Source of the DNA: DASWJZ01 sp964440525 | GTDB taxonomy: Bacteria; Pseudomonadota; Alphaproteobacteria; Rhizobiales; Afifellaceae | Reading direction: 5' to 3' | Length of the DNA stretch: 64,000 bases | Assembly: GCA_964440525.1 (NCBI GenBank) | Contig: CAYTTC010000002.1 | Coordinates: 1 to 64,000, forward strand | Shown: in pieces, positions 24,335 to 36,000 of the stretch | How positions within the stretch are numbered: the stretch's first letter is position 1 | Layout: every line of letters starts with the position of its first letter | Notes under the pieces: model-generated | The model's input: the letters and a program-made list of their open reading frames with translations, nothing else | The model's database searches: none | Told to the model about the DNA's origin: nothing | Position numbers and translations under genes: made by a program

Positions 24335-24559
24335 CCATGCCCTTTTTGCGTGTCATTGTCAAGTGGTTATTTCGCAGTTGCGAATGGCGATATTGCGGCG
24401 CGAAAAGAAAGCTCCGCGCTTCCCTTTTATGGAGGTGGGGCGCCATCCGCGCGACCGCAATCGAATTTGATTGATCCGTCTCATCAGAGTGATTTGCGTG
24501 TGCTCAAATGCGGTCAGCCGAATCGACAAACGTCGGGTGTCCGGCGCATTTTTGGGTCG

Positions 24560-27214
24560 ATGGCGAATTCCGACAACGAAGCTCTGATCGCGGCGCGGCT
24601 TTTTCAGTCGGGCAATCCTGAGGTCTCGCGACGCCTTGCCGGCATCCGCCTGCGTGCGCGCGCTGTAGCAGCCGGCGAGATGGTCTTCGAGGCGAAAGCG
24701 AAGGCGGACAGCATTTTTCTGCTCGCCAGAGTGGGCGCTGCCGGGGAGCGCGCGTCCGAACCGCTCGTCCAGGTTCGGCTCGCCGAGCACGGGTGGAAGC
24801 GCGGGCTTCGCTTCGCCCGAATCGTCCGGGGCGACATCTTCGGCGAGGCCGAGTTGGTGAGCGCCGGCCTCGATCCGCGGCCGGTGACCCGCATCAGCAC
24901 GGCCCGCGCACTCACCGCGGCGCGGGTGATCAGCATTCCCTGGACCGATCTTACGGCGCTCTTCGAGCTCGATCCGGCGATCCGAACCCGCTTTCTGAAG
25001 CTCGCCGCGCGCCGCTTCCTCGACGCCGTCTCCGCGCAGCACAGCCACGGCCACGAGGACCCCGACATTGTGCTTGCCGACTGGTTGGTCGAATTCGCCG
25101 CCGATCTCGGCATCGCCGCCTCCAACCGTGTGAGCTTCCCCAGGAAGGTGAACCAGATAGAGATCGCCGACGAGCTTGGCGTCAGCCGCGAGACGATCAG
25201 CCGACGGTTGAAGGAATGGGAGCGTTCGGGTCTCGTCACCTCGTCGGCGGCCGGGCTCGAGGTGGTCGACTATTCGCGGCTCGTGCGCATTGCGGGTCTC
25301 CATTCCGGCCGCGACCGCGCCGCGCTTTCCCGGGCCGTCGCTGACGTCGCCGCCGAGATCGATCGCGGCGACCTCATCAATGCGCGCAACATCGCTGCCG
25401 ACATGCTGCGCTACTTTCCCTCGAGCCCCGAGCTTCTTCACGCGGTGGCGCTGGCCGCGGCGCGGAGCGGCGACCGCGACGAGGCGATCTCGGTGTTGAA
25501 GGGCGCGCTGCTGACGCCCGACGGCGACCTCGAGGCGCTCCGCGAGTGCGTGCTCCGAGCGCTGAAAAACCCCTTCGCATCGATGGAGCGGCTCGTCGCA
25601 GATGAGTGGATCGATGAAGTATTTGAGGATGACGAGGACGTGTCGGCAGAGGTCGGTCTGCGTGAGGTGGAGCGGCTGACGGCTGATCTCGCCGCGCTCG
25701 AAGCAAGGCTGCTGAAGGACGCTGCCTTCGAGGCGGGGGAGGCGGGCGACAAGGCGATCGCTGCAGAATCCGGGCGCGCCTATGAGGCGATCTGGCGCTG
25801 GGCGGGCAGCTGGTACGCCGGCGTGAACGCCGCCGCGATGACGCTCGTCGCGGGTAACGCCGAAGCGGCAAAAGGCCTCGCGGGAGAAGTTCTGACGCGG
25901 CTTCCGGATGAGCCGAAGGACTATTGGGCCGCGGCAACGCGTGCGGAGGCGCTGTTCATTTCCGGTGACAACAAGAGCGGGATCGCGTCGCTCGCGCAGG
26001 CGGCCCTCGCCGAGGACGCGACCGATAGCGGCAAGGCCTCGACGGTTTTGCAACTCACTCGGCTTGCTTCGAGTCTCGGCATCGACGTCGAGGAGGTGCG
26101 AATGAAGCTTGGCGTGAAGAGCGTCGCGCTCGTTACCGGGCACCTCTTTCGAGGCGGCGAAATGGACGCCGAGGCGCAGGCGCAGGCGGCGCGATCGATC
26201 CGCGTCCAGGCCGAGGCGATTTTTGTCGAGCGGAAGATCGGCAACCTCTTCGGGGCGCTTGCCTGCGGCACCGACATCGTGGTGGCGGAGGCGGCGCTCG
26301 ACTGCGCCATCCCCTTCCATGCCGTCATTCCGTTTCCGCTCGGCCGCTTCGCCGAGCTTTCGGTCGACATCGGCGATCCGAAGGACGCGGCAGGCTCCTG
26401 GCGAAAACGCTTCGACCATGTGCTTGCGCACGCCGCCTCGCTCACGATCGTGGACGACGAGATGCCGCTCGAGCGCGATCTCGACGGGCACTTCTACTAT
26501 GGTTTTCGCTTCATGGCCGGGCAGGTGCTGATCAGGGCGAGCGTGCTGCAGACGGAGTGCCGGCTGATCGCGGTCACCGACGGGTCGGAAGCAATCAACA
26601 TGGCGGGAACGAGCCGCGCCATGGCGGATTGGCTTGAGGCCGGCCGCGCGCTCGATGCCATCAAGTTCCCCTTCGCCAGAACCGCGCCTGCCGGCCGGCA
26701 GCGTGGGGCATCCTCGTTCCGCCCCGTGGTATTTCTTTGGGACGTCGCCGGCAGCCGCGCCGATCAGGCGGCGATCAAGAAGGCCCTCAAGACCAAGGCT
26801 CTCGGCGCCAACGCCAAGGAATTTTTGATCGTGCCACGCACTTCGCGCGTCGGTGGCGAGGGCACGGCGATCGTCGCGCCGACGCTCGACGCTGCGCTCC
26901 GCCTCGCCGAAGCCTGCGCTGACGAGGATGCGGTGCGCATTATCTGCGATTTCGGGCCGGTGCTCGGCGCCGACATGCAGCCCGACGAGAAGATGATCGC
27001 CCGGCTCAAGGTCGGCTCCGACATGCCGGGTTTTCCGAACGGGCGGCCGCTTTCGACGCTTCCCTTCGCCGCGCAGGCGGTCGCCGAGTTCGGCGCGCGG
27101 CTCGTTGTGCGGGCAGTGGGGCGGGCGGAGGAGACGCGAGGGGCGGAGGGGGAGGGCCGCGCCCGGCGCAGGTCCGGGCTGCCGGTCTATCGGGTGGGAT
27201 TCGTGAAAACCTAG
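24560..27214 (+). CDS. CNB-HTH-TPR-SLOG-like regulator with degenerate cyclase-like C-terminus
   Basis: An 884-residue multidomain protein. Residues ~1-160 are a cyclic-nucleotide-binding-like fold (VRGDIFGEAELV near the cassette); ~190-235 is a Crp-type helix-turn-helix (NQIEIADELGVSRETISRRL); ~250-540 is a TPR-like helical region; ~545-680 is a SLOG-like Rossmann domain (GALACGTDIVVAEAALDCAI, then FHAVIPFPLGRF). The final ~200 residues align in order with the cyclase domain of the 38153 gene (VRIICDFGPVLGADMQPDEK against MRIGAHYGPVFEG) but lack recognisable catalytic residues. ATG 24560 was chosen because the domain begins there; the frame is open to 24350. I infer a cytoplasmic sensor-regulator whose lost cyclase domain may bind or pair with an active one. 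Confidence 0.75.
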   Translation: MANSDNEALIAARLFQSGNPEVSRRLAGIRLRARAVAAGEMVFEAKAKADSIFLLARVGAAGERASEPLVQVRLAEHGWKRGLRFARIVRGDIFGEAELVSAGLDPRPVTRISTARALTAARVISIPWTDLTALFELDPAIRTRFLKLAARRFLDAVSAQHSHGHEDPDIVLADWLVEFAADLGIAASNRVSFPRKVNQIEIADELGVSRETISRRLKEWERSGLVTSSAAGLEVVDYSRLVRIAGLHSGRDRAALSRAVADVAAEIDRGDLINARNIAADMLRYFPSSPELLHAVALAAARSGDRDEAISVLKGALLTPDGDLEALRECVLRALKNPFASMERLVADEWIDEVFEDDEDVSAEVGLREVERLTADLAALEARLLKDAAFEAGEAGDKAIAAESGRAYEAIWRWAGSWYAGVNAAAMTLVAGNAEAAKGLAGEVLTRLPDEPKDYWAAATRAEALFISGDNKSGIASLAQAALAEDATDSGKASTVLQLTRLASSLGIDVEEVRMKLGVKSVALVTGHLFRGGEMDAEAQAQAARSIRVQAEAIFVERKIGNLFGALACGTDIVVAEAALDCAIPFHAVIPFPLGRFAELSVDIGDPKDAAGSWRKRFDHVLAHAASLTIVDDEMPLERDLDGHFYYGFRFMAGQVLIRASVLQTECRLIAVTDGSEAINMAGTSRAMADWLEAGRALDAIKFPFARTAPAGRQRGASSFRPVVFLWDVAGSRADQAAIKKALKTKALGANAKEFLIVPRTSRVGGEGTAIVAPTLDAALRLAEACADEDAVRIICDFGPVLGADMQPDEKMIARLKVGSDMPGFPNGRPLSTLPFAAQAVAEFGARLVVRAVGRAEETRGAEGEGRARRRSGLPVYRVGFVKT

Positions 27215-27320
27215 CCGCGAATTCCTAGGGATCGACTGGGAGCGGAGCGCGCTTCCCCGGTTGCTCTTCGAGCCCGAGCGTTCCATCCTCCCGTTCGGCG
27301 GAATGGTGAAGAGTCGTGAG

Positions 27321-27653
27321 ATGAGCCAGGCGACGAGCAACGCGGATTTTGGTGAGTGGCGGCCGATGGCGAGCGCGCCGAAGGACGGCAGCCGGATACT
27401 GGCGGCGATACGCGCCAGCGAGCAGGGGCCCGCCGAGGTCGACGTGGTCCGCTGGGCGAAACCCGAGCCCGCCGGCGACAAATGCTGGATCGCCGCCGAT
27501 TCCGATCCGAACTGCGTCATCGTCTACGCGGAGGTTGAGCTCACCTATTGGATGCCGCTGCCCGCGCCGCTGCCGAAGCTCCGCGCGGTACAGACCGCGG
27601 GCCGGCGTGAGCCGGGGCGCTTCGACGATGAGATGGGCGGCTCGGGGATATGA
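27321..27653 (+). CDS. DUF551-like small protein
   Basis: A 110-residue protein. The N-terminal EWRPMASAPKDGSRILAAIR and later LTYWMPLPAPLP match the pattern of the DUF551 family (a Trp-x-Pro-Met-x-x-x-Pro-x-Asp-Gly opening and a Trp-Met-Pro-Leu-Pro ending). Function of that family is unknown; members are often phage-linked, but no other phage gene is visible here. Starts at 27303 and 27321 are both possible. Confidence 0.65.
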   Translation: MSQATSNADFGEWRPMASAPKDGSRILAAIRASEQGPAEVDVVRWAKPEPAGDKCWIAADSDPNCVIVYAEVELTYWMPLPAPLPKLRAVQTAGRREPGRFDDEMGGSGI

Positions 27654-27677
27654 CCTAAACGACCGGACGCCTGCCCT

Positions 27678-28391
27678 TCATGCGACTGCCGTCCGAAAAT
27701 TCCGATAGAGCTTTCTCGCGTTGTCGAGGAAGCCGTCCATGTGCGAGGCGGCGTCGCCCTTGAGCTTTGCAAGCGATCCAGGTCCGAGCGTTGATTCCAA
27801 GGCGTTTCGGTAAGCCGGCACCGCCGCCCAATTGTCGACGGTCTCAGGTTCGACCTCGACGTGGTACTGCATCGACCAGGCATGCCGGCCGATGCGCATG
27901 GCCTGCACCCGGCAAGTGTCCGAGCCGGCGAGGACGACCGCACCCTCCGGCGGCTCGGCGACGCGGACGGAGTGCCACTGCAGGCATTTCTGCCTCCGCG
28001 GCATGCCGGAAAGGATCGGGTCGGCGATGCCTTCGGGCGTCAACTCGACCTCGAGCACGCCGATCTCGGGCGGACGCTGCGGCCCACAGGTGCCGCCGAG
28101 CGCGTCAGCCAACAGCTGATGGCCGAGGCAGAGGCCGAGGAAGGGGCGATCAAGCTCGCGCACCCACCGGCGGATCGCCCGCTTCTCCGCCGCGAGCCAG
28201 GGATGCTCCTCCAGGTCCCACACATCCATCGGCCCGCCCATCACCCAGAGCGCGTCGTAGCCATCGAGCGCAGGGATCGGTTGGCCCTCGTCAAGCTCGA
28301 CCGCGTCCCACGCGACGCCGTCCTCCGCGAGGAATTTTCGGAGCGTCCCCGGATGCTCGCAGGCGATGTGCTGGAAGACGAGAAGCCGCAT
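27678..28391 (-). CDS. class I glutamine amidotransferase-like protein
   Basis: A 237-residue class I glutamine amidotransferase domain standing alone. The nucleophile elbow is LGLCLGHQLLADALGG with Cys88, and the catalytic His/Glu are H177 and E179 in MQYHVEVEP. The oxyanion-strand motif is VMGGPMDVWD. Such free-standing proteins are usually annotated as GMP synthase-like and act in ammonia transfer or gamma-glutamyl hydrolysis; no synthase partner lies nearby, so the reaction is open. It is transcribed divergently from the TIR gene across 221 bp. Confidence 0.88.
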   Translation of the reverse strand: MRLLVFQHIACEHPGTLRKFLAEDGVAWDAVELDEGQPIPALDGYDALWVMGGPMDVWDLEEHPWLAAEKRAIRRWVRELDRPFLGLCLGHQLLADALGGTCGPQRPPEIGVLEVELTPEGIADPILSGMPRRQKCLQWHSVRVAEPPEGAVVLAGSDTCRVQAMRIGRHAWSMQYHVEVEPETVDNWAAVPAYRNALESTLGPGSLAKLKGDAASHMDGFLDNARKLYRNFRTAVA

Positions 28392-28612
28392 CTTTTATCC
28401 GCGCCGTGACGGGTTTGCCTTGCGGGAAGAGAGCACACGTTCCGCCCGGGGAGGCAAGAGCGGGTTCAGCAGGCGGGCCGCACCGTTGCAGCAGCAAGCT
28501 GTGAGGCGGCGCAGGGGCGGCAAACCGGCTTGCCCGCCTCTCGCCAATCTCCCTCCCGATGTGTATCGTCGAAAACCTCCGGGAGCCTTCGATCCGCAGG
28601 GTGGCGAGCAGC

Positions 28613-30073
28613 ATGGCATACGTGCCGAACTGCAAGTGCGATGTGTTTGTGAGTTTCGCGCATCTTGACGATGTCGCCATCGGAAACAGCCCGCCCTGGG
28701 TCTCCTCCTTCGCCGGCGATCTCAAGAAGGTGCTGCGCATGCGGCTCGGCGTGCGCGAGGAAGAGGGCCTAAGAGTCTATTTCACCGGCCATTCGAGCCT
28801 GGAAACGGGGGTCAACCTCGAATCTGCGCTCATGGAGAATGCTTCCTCGTCGGCGATCTTCGTCGCGATCACGTCGCCCGCTTACGTGGTCGAGGATTCC
28901 TGGACCATGCGAGAACTCGCCGCCTTCCAGAAGGCGATGGGCGGAGGCGGCCGGGTCTATGCGATCGAGCATTTGCCGCTCGACAGCAACGACGAATATC
29001 CTGCCTCGCTCCGCGAGCTGAAGCGCATGGCGTTCTGGCAAAAGCATCCGGAGCGCGAAATGCCCGTCACCATGACCGCGGGCTCCGACACCTATCTGCA
29101 GACATTGTTCGATCTCGCCGAGCAGATCCGCAAGCAGCTGAAGAAGATGAAGGAGGAGCAGAAGACGGCGTCGGCGTCGCTCGCCGAGATCGCCAAGTCC
29201 GCGCTCGCAGAGTCATCGCCGGTGCGCCGTTCGGGCGAGGGACGCGCGATCTTCCTCGCGCAGGTGACCGACGATCTCGACGAAGAGCGCGAGCAGGTCC
29301 GCCGCTACGTCGAGCAATATGGTGTCAAGGTGCTGCCGGAGGGCGTCTATGCGCAGGGTGGGGTGGATTTTGCCAACGCGCTGGAGGCCGATCTCGCTCG
29401 CGCCGATGCCTTCGTCCAGCTACTCAGCCGCACCCACGCCAAGCGCCCGCCCGACATGCCGCTCGGCTACGATCGCATGCAATTCGAGCGGGCGGTCGCG
29501 CGCAGCCTTCCGATCATGCAGTGGCTCCGGCCCGACACCGATCCGGCCGGCGTCGCCGACCGCGAGCATGCCAAGCTTCTTTCCGGCGAGAACGTGATGC
29601 GGATCGGGCTCGAGGCGTTCAAGGCCGATATCGTTAAGCGGATCGGCAAGCCGCCACCGCCTCCGCCCTCCGGCGAGCAATTCATCTTCATCAACGCCGA
29701 CGGCAGCGACATCAAGCTCGCGGAGGATCTGCGACGCGAGTTCAAGAGCGCCAATCTCAGCGCGGCGGTTCCCATCCTGCAGGGATCGTCGGAGGATGTG
29801 CGGCTCGATCTCGAAGAGAACATCGTCGAGTGCGACGCGCTGGTCATGGTCTACGGCGAAACGACGCCGGTCTGGGTGCGTGGCCAGCTCCGCCTCTATT
29901 CGAAGCTAAAACACCGGCGCAGGCAGCCCTTGAAGGCGCTCGCCATCTATCTCGGACCGCCGGAATCGAAACCCGACATCGGCATGGACCTGCCTGAAAT
30001 CCGCCGCCTCGACTACCGCGACGGCACGGCTGCGGAGAGCGTACGCCAGCTCCTGACGGGCGTCCATCAATGA
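28613..30073 (+). CDS. protein with three TIR-like domains
   Basis: A 486-residue protein. TIR1 (about 8-165) has CDVFVSFAHLDD and SWTMRELAAF, where Glu101 is in the position of the NADase catalytic Glu. TIR2 (about 211-345) begins RAIFLAQVTDDLDEEREQV. After a run of six prolines, TIR3 (about 355-486) begins EQFIFINADGSDIKLAEDL; TIR2 and TIR3 lack an obvious W-x-x-x-E-L motif and may be binding or assembly modules. Its stop overlaps the start of the giant STAND NTPase gene by ATGA, so the proteins are made together. Bacterial TIR-STAND pairs are known as defence or cell-fate switches that degrade NAD. The ATG at 28613 fits the TIR fold start; the frame is open to 28559. Confidence 0.85.
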   Translation: MAYVPNCKCDVFVSFAHLDDVAIGNSPPWVSSFAGDLKKVLRMRLGVREEEGLRVYFTGHSSLETGVNLESALMENASSSAIFVAITSPAYVVEDSWTMRELAAFQKAMGGGGRVYAIEHLPLDSNDEYPASLRELKRMAFWQKHPEREMPVTMTAGSDTYLQTLFDLAEQIRKQLKKMKEEQKTASASLAEIAKSALAESSPVRRSGEGRAIFLAQVTDDLDEEREQVRRYVEQYGVKVLPEGVYAQGGVDFANALEADLARADAFVQLLSRTHAKRPPDMPLGYDRMQFERAVARSLPIMQWLRPDTDPAGVADREHAKLLSGENVMRIGLEAFKADIVKRIGKPPPPPPSGEQFIFINADGSDIKLAEDLRREFKSANLSAAVPILQGSSEDVRLDLEENIVECDALVMVYGETTPVWVRGQLRLYSKLKHRRRQPLKALAIYLGPPESKPDIGMDLPEIRRLDYRDGTAAESVRQLLTGVHQ

Positions 30074-33000
30074 GCGCAGCCGGGGGGCGTCTGCCCTATC
30101 CGGGGCTGCGCTCCTTCACACGCGAAGAGACGGACCTTTTCTACGGCCGCGAAGGCTGCGTCGACGACATGGTCGACCGCCTGGCGGCGACACGCTTTCT
30201 CGCGGTGCTTGGCGCATCGGGAAGCGGAAAATCGTCGCTGGTCAAGACGGGGCTCCTCGACGCGCTGGAAATCGGGCTCCTGCATCAGGCCGGATCGCGC
30301 TGGCTGATCGCCGATTTTCGGCCTGGCGACCGGCCGGTCCACAATCTGGCGGAAGGGCTGCTCCGCGCCGGCGCGCCCAACCCGGCGGAGCCGCCGGACG
30401 AGGAGGAGGTCAGGCTGCTCCGCGCCTTTTTCGCGCGCGGTCCGCGTTCCGTCGCCGAGTGGTGCGCGGCAGACAATCTGCCCGAGGGCGTGAACCTGCT
30501 GCTGCTCGTCGATCAGTTCGAGGAGCTGTTCCGTTACGGTGCCTATGCCGAGCGGGAGGAGGCGGAGGCCTTCGTTTCACTGCTTCTGGAAAGCGCGCGT
30601 GCGCCGCTCGCGGAGGCCCGCATCTACGTCGCCATCACCATGCGCTCCGAATATCTCGGAGCGGCTGCGCTCATCGACGGTCTCGCCGAGGCGATCAACA
30701 AAGGTCTCTATCTGACGCCGCGCATGAGCCGCGACCAGGTGCGCGAGGCCATCGTCGGACCGGCCGCCGTCTGCGGATTCTCGATCGAGCCGGCTCTGGT
30801 CAACCGCCTTCTGAACGACCTCACGTCCTTCGCGCCGTGGGAGGATGCCGATACTGGGCATCAGCTCGAAAGGCTCGTCCGCCGCGCCGACCAATTGCCA
30901 CTCATGCAGCACGTGCTGAACCGGCTCTGGTCGATCGCCGAGGAGAGGAGCAGCGGCGGTCCGATCGAGCTGAAGCTCGCGGACTATGATGCAGTGGGCG
31001 GACTCCGCGGCGCGCTTGCCGCCCACGGCCGCGAGATCCTCGACGAGCTCTTGCCCGAGCACCAGGAGGTGGCGTCCGCTGTCTTTCGCGCGCTGACCGC
31101 CGGATCGAGCCTCGCCGAGGCGGTGAGGCGCCCGACCGAGTTTGGCGAGCTTGTCGAGATCGCCGGCGGCGACGAGATCGCCGTGCGCGAGATCGTCGAG
31201 GCATTTCGCGCGCCAGGACGGAATTTTCTTGTGCCGCCGCGGCCGACGCCGCTTCGCACGACGACGGTGATCGATATCAGCCACGAAAGCCTGATCCGTC
31301 AGTGGGACGAGTTCGCCCAGTGGCTGCAGCGCGAAATCACATCGGCGGATACCTGGCGGCGGCTTGTCGACGCGACCGAGCGCTACAAGCGAGGCGAAGC
31401 GAATCTGCTCTCCGGTCTGACGCTCGCCTCGATCGCCAATTGGTGGGACACCGAGCGTCCGACCGCTGCATGGGCGAAACGCTACGGCGGCAGCTTCGAT
31501 CAGGCAGCCGAATTCCTGGGCGACAGCCGCCGCGCCGAGGAAGAGAGCAAGCAGGCGGAGATCGCTGAACGCCGCCAGAAATCGCGAAACCGACTCGTCA
31601 CCGCGGCGATCGTCCTGATTCTCTGCATCATCACGCCGCTCACCGGTTTTGCCGGATATTCGGCCTGGCGGGCGAACCAGGAGGCGCTGCGCGCCAATCA
31701 GGAAGCGGACGCGGCCGACGAGGCGCGCAAGGTCGCGGAGTCGGAAAGGTTGGTGGCCGAGACCGAGCGGCAACGCGCCGACCAGGAGCGAACGCGCGCG
31801 CTTGCCGCGCAGCAGGATGCTGTTGAACAGGCGGCGGCGGCCGAGACCGAGCGGCAGCGCGCCGACGAGGAGCGCCAGCGTGCGCTCGCCGCGCAACAGG
31901 AAGCAATGCAGCAGGCGGCGGCGGCCGAAACGGAGCGCCAACGCGCCGACGAAGAACGCCAGCGGGCGCTCACCGCGCAGCAGGAGGCGATGCAGCAGGC
32001 TGCGGCGGCCGAGGCGGAACGCCAACGTGCCGATGAGGAGCGTCAGCGGGCGCTCGCCGCACAAAAGGAGGCGATGCAGGCTGCTGTGCTTGCCCAGGCG
32101 GAGACTGCCCGCGCCGACCAGGAGCGCGAACGGGCCGAGCGCGCACGCTCAGAGTTCCAGCGCGCAAATCTGCAGCAGGTTGCGGGCCGCATCGCAGCGC
32201 TGCAGCAGGAGGGTTCGTGGGAGACCGCGTCCAACCTTCTCGGGGCGCTGTGGCAGCAATTGATCGGTCCGGACGCCAAGCTGCGCCAGACTTGGCTCAT
32301 TGACCCGATCGTGGCGGCAATTGCCCGCCAGAGCATGGCCGAGTTTCCGATCTTCCCAGATTTTCTCGCCTACAGCGGCTATTCGGGCTGGACCGGGACC
32401 TCTGGCCGTTTTCGCGTCTACGCGCTCGATCGCGAGGCGGATGACGGAAGCACCGTGGAGGACGGCAACAAGGTCATCGCGATATTCGACGCGGTGACCG
32501 GCTCCGTGCTTGGATTGTTCGAGCTTCCGGAGGGATCGGACCTCGGATCCGAAGCAGATCTCGTGTCGCCGGATGGAAGCCGCGTGGCCATCGTCACCGA
32601 CAAGGCCGAAATCGCGCTATGGGCGACCGGCCAGGCGGCGCCGACGCTGATCCCGCTGCCTGACCTGGGGGGCGGCAAGGTGGCCGTGGCGCAGCTTGCC
32701 CCTGTCAATAGCGACGCCCGTTTCGCGCTCTATCTGACGCTTGACGACGACCCCAACGAAATCGTCGTCGTCGACCCTGCAACGCAGGCAATCACCTTCA
32801 GCCTGACGACCGCCGATATCGCTGCTGGCGCCGCTCTCGACACCGTCAACAACGTGAAGCTGCTCGGATTCGTCGACAACCGGCTCATGTTGCTGGTGAA
32901 CGATTCCGATGGCCTGATTGTCACGGTCGACGTATCCGACGGCGCGATTCGCGTGCTGGAGACGGGCGCCGGCGTCACCGGCGCGGAGATTACGCCGGAC

Positions 33001-36000
33001 GGCGTGATGCTGTTGACGCTCACCTGTCCGGGATCCTGCACCGAGGAGCACCTGACCGCATTCGACATCCGGCTGAACGCGCCTTTGTGGGTGGAAAGGG
33101 TGCCCATCGGAATGAGCCTATCTGAAGGGGCGATCAGCGAAGTCGCGATCGATGGGATGCCGACCTACAGCGCGCTGGTCGAGCAGGAAGGCTCCGCTAT
33201 CGTCTTCCAGATTCCGAAGGACGGTCTCGATCGTGTGGCGCGGCTTGACGGAGAATCGCATGCCCGCATCGGGCCGATCACCCTCGACGGACAGGGCGGC
33301 TTCCGCCTGGTCGAGTCGGCGAGCGACACCACCTCGGAAGATGGTGTCGCGGCCGCGGGCGTGTTGGCGAACTACCGGATTCCGCTCACTCGGCAAAAAC
33401 TCGGCCTTTATGTCGCGCCGAACTCCGTCGCCATCTATGAGGGCGAGGACACGCTGCGTATCGCTGGTGTGACCTACCCCACCAACGACGACAGCTATGA
33501 CGCCGAGCTTCTGGTCTACCGCTTGCGCCAGGACGGCGAGTTCGAAGTGGACGTTGCGTTCCGCCCTACCTTGATCGGCGAATCCGATTGCATCGCCGCG
33601 GTCGCTTTTGGCGGTGACGGCAGATCGCTCCTCTTCCGACATGTCGACGGATCGCTGCTCTATGCCGCGGCGTTGGGAAAGGGCGCCAGCATCGGTTGGC
33701 ACAACCGCGGCGCAGAGGGACCGGAGAACAGCGTGACGCTCACCGAATCGTCGCCGGCCACCGACTGCGAGCCGGCCGACTCCGAGTCGAAGAGCGAGGT
33801 CGAGGAGAGGATCGTGGCGGTCGACCCGGCGGGCGACAGGTTCGCGCTGCTCGACAAGGAAGGGGCGGTCTGGTGGGTCGATGTCGAGGGCGCCGGCGGA
33901 GAGGCGGAGGCGCTGCTTTCCACTCGCGATTTTGCGCCGCTTAAGCGCGCCGGCTCCGGTATGATCTGGGTCGCAGGCGATCCGGCGCGCGGCCGCGCGG
34001 CCCTGGTGTCTCGCTCGGCGGTGGAGATCGTGCCGCAGGGGGCCACGATTGCCGAGGATGCGAAAGCCGTGCGGGGCGAGGCCACAACCAGCGATCCAGC
34101 AGCTGAGGCAGAGGCGCGGGGCGAAGCCGCCGCCGCTGCCGGGCAGGACCCGAACCGTAGGCAGAGGCTGGTGCGGTGGGGCGAGCCGCAGGCGGCTGCG
34201 TTCGGCCCGGATGGCGAGGTCGCCGTCGCCTATAGCGGCGGCCAGATTTCAGGCTTTCGCCAGGCCGAGGACGGCGTCTGGTCGATCCATTTTGACGGCA
34301 CGTTCTTCGTGAAGCGCGTCGTGGGGCTGTTCGCGTCGAAAGAGTGGATCGCCGTCGCCGACGACCGCGACGCCGTTGTGGCGCTCGATGCCGCCACCGG
34401 CTCGCTTTCCGGCTATTCCCGCATCCCGGCCAACCCCTCTGTGCTGGCGCTGCGGGCGGATGGCAATGTGCTCTCCCTCGAATGGGACACTGATTCCGTT
34501 GCGACCGTCGCCTTCGGCGATATGCCTTCAGCCGCTGGGCTCGCCGACGCGGCGGCGCTCGTCGCCATGCGCAGCACGCTCGACCCGGAAGCGGATGCGA
34601 GCCTCGATTCCCTCATTCTCGATCATGACATGGAGCGCTCGCTGACGGCCGCCGCCGGGGCGGCAAGCGTGGATTGTTCCGTCGAATCGAGGAACCACCT
34701 CCTCCGGCTCGAAAATCAGCTGCTTGGCGACATTGCGGCCGATACGACCCCTGTCCTGGCGACTGAATGCAGCGCATCCGGCAATGAGGGAGGCACCCTC
34801 GAAGCGGCCGAGGTCCTTGCCCGGCACGGCAAGAGCGCCAGCGTCAGGGAGCTCGTCGAGGATGGCGCCTTCTCGCGCGTCCTGCAGGCCGCGGCGGCTG
34901 GTGACGCGGCGGCAAATCGCATGCTCGGCGCAGTGCTGGCGCGGATTGCGATGGAGCGGGGCGAACTCGCCACGACGGCAATCGCCGAGGATGCGATGCG
35001 GTTCGGCACGAATCTTCCCTCGACGATCATGCGGGCGATCGCGGCGGGCGGCCCGATCGAGACGTCCATTCTCGAGTCAGCGCGCCGGCAGACCGGACCC
35101 GACCCCGCCGCCCACCAGCTGCTCGGACATTGGAACGAACGCCGGATCAACGACCTCGAGGCGCTCGCCAACGCGCTCTTCGAGTTCTCCGTGGCCGAAC
35201 GGCTGTATCGCGCCGGCGGCCGCGTGGAGGAAGCGCAGTTCGTTGCTCACAGGCGCGCGCAGCTCGCCCGCCTCCTGCCCGAAAGCCGCGTGCTCGATGT
35301 CTCCGCCGCCGTTGACGCCTGGACGCCCAAAACGCCGGAGATGGCGCCCCACGGCCCGCTTGCCGATTTGCCCAGTGACCCGGCGGCGCGGCGTGCGCTC
35401 GACACGGAAAATGCCGATCGGCTTGCCGAGCTGCTGCCCGGTTCGCCACTCCTCGAAACGCTCCGCACGGAGCTCGAGCGCGCGCGAATCATCGATCTGC
35501 GCAGTTCGAACCCGAAGGCCGCGGCCGAGCTCCTGATCGATCTCGGGCGACGGGCCGGCGGAACGGCGCAGTGGTCGCCTGACCTGGTGCGTGAATATCT
35601 CGGACTCGCCGAGGAGATCGGCGAAGGCGGCGATGCCGCGAGCTCCTTTCGGCTCGCAGCCGAGGCGGTGAAGATGATCGGGACCGCTTTCAAGTCCCCT
35701 ATCCACGCGAACGGAGAGGCGAGCGGCCTCTTCCGTCGCGCCGCGGATCAGGTCGCCGCGACCGCCGCTTCGGCGCCGCGTGATCTCGTCGTCGCCGCCA
35801 TGAACGAGCTCGACCTGTCGCCGGTGATCTATGAGTACGACAACCTGCCCGGGGTCAAAGACGAAGCGGAAAGCACCGCCGCCCAGCAGGTTCTCGAATC
35901 CGCCGCCCACATGGCCGAGGCGGTCGCCACCAACTCCGACGACCCGCAAAGATGGAACCGGCTGCGCGGCCTTTCGCTCTTCTGGCAGGGTGTGCTCGTC

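Noticed and set aside
24359..27520. Minus-strand open frame of over 1000 codons opposite the CNB-HTH-SLOG gene
   Set aside because: The opposite strand encodes recognisable CNB, HTH and SLOG-like segments; this frame is Arg/His-rich with no motif and is an antisense shadow.
27321..27653. Prophage remnant suggested by the DUF551-like protein
   Set aside because: No integrase, portal, capsid, tail or attachment repeats were seen nearby.
31756..32091. CRISPR-like or minisatellite array
   Set aside because: The 84-bp units are in frame, contiguous and encode heptad repeats; there are no spacers.
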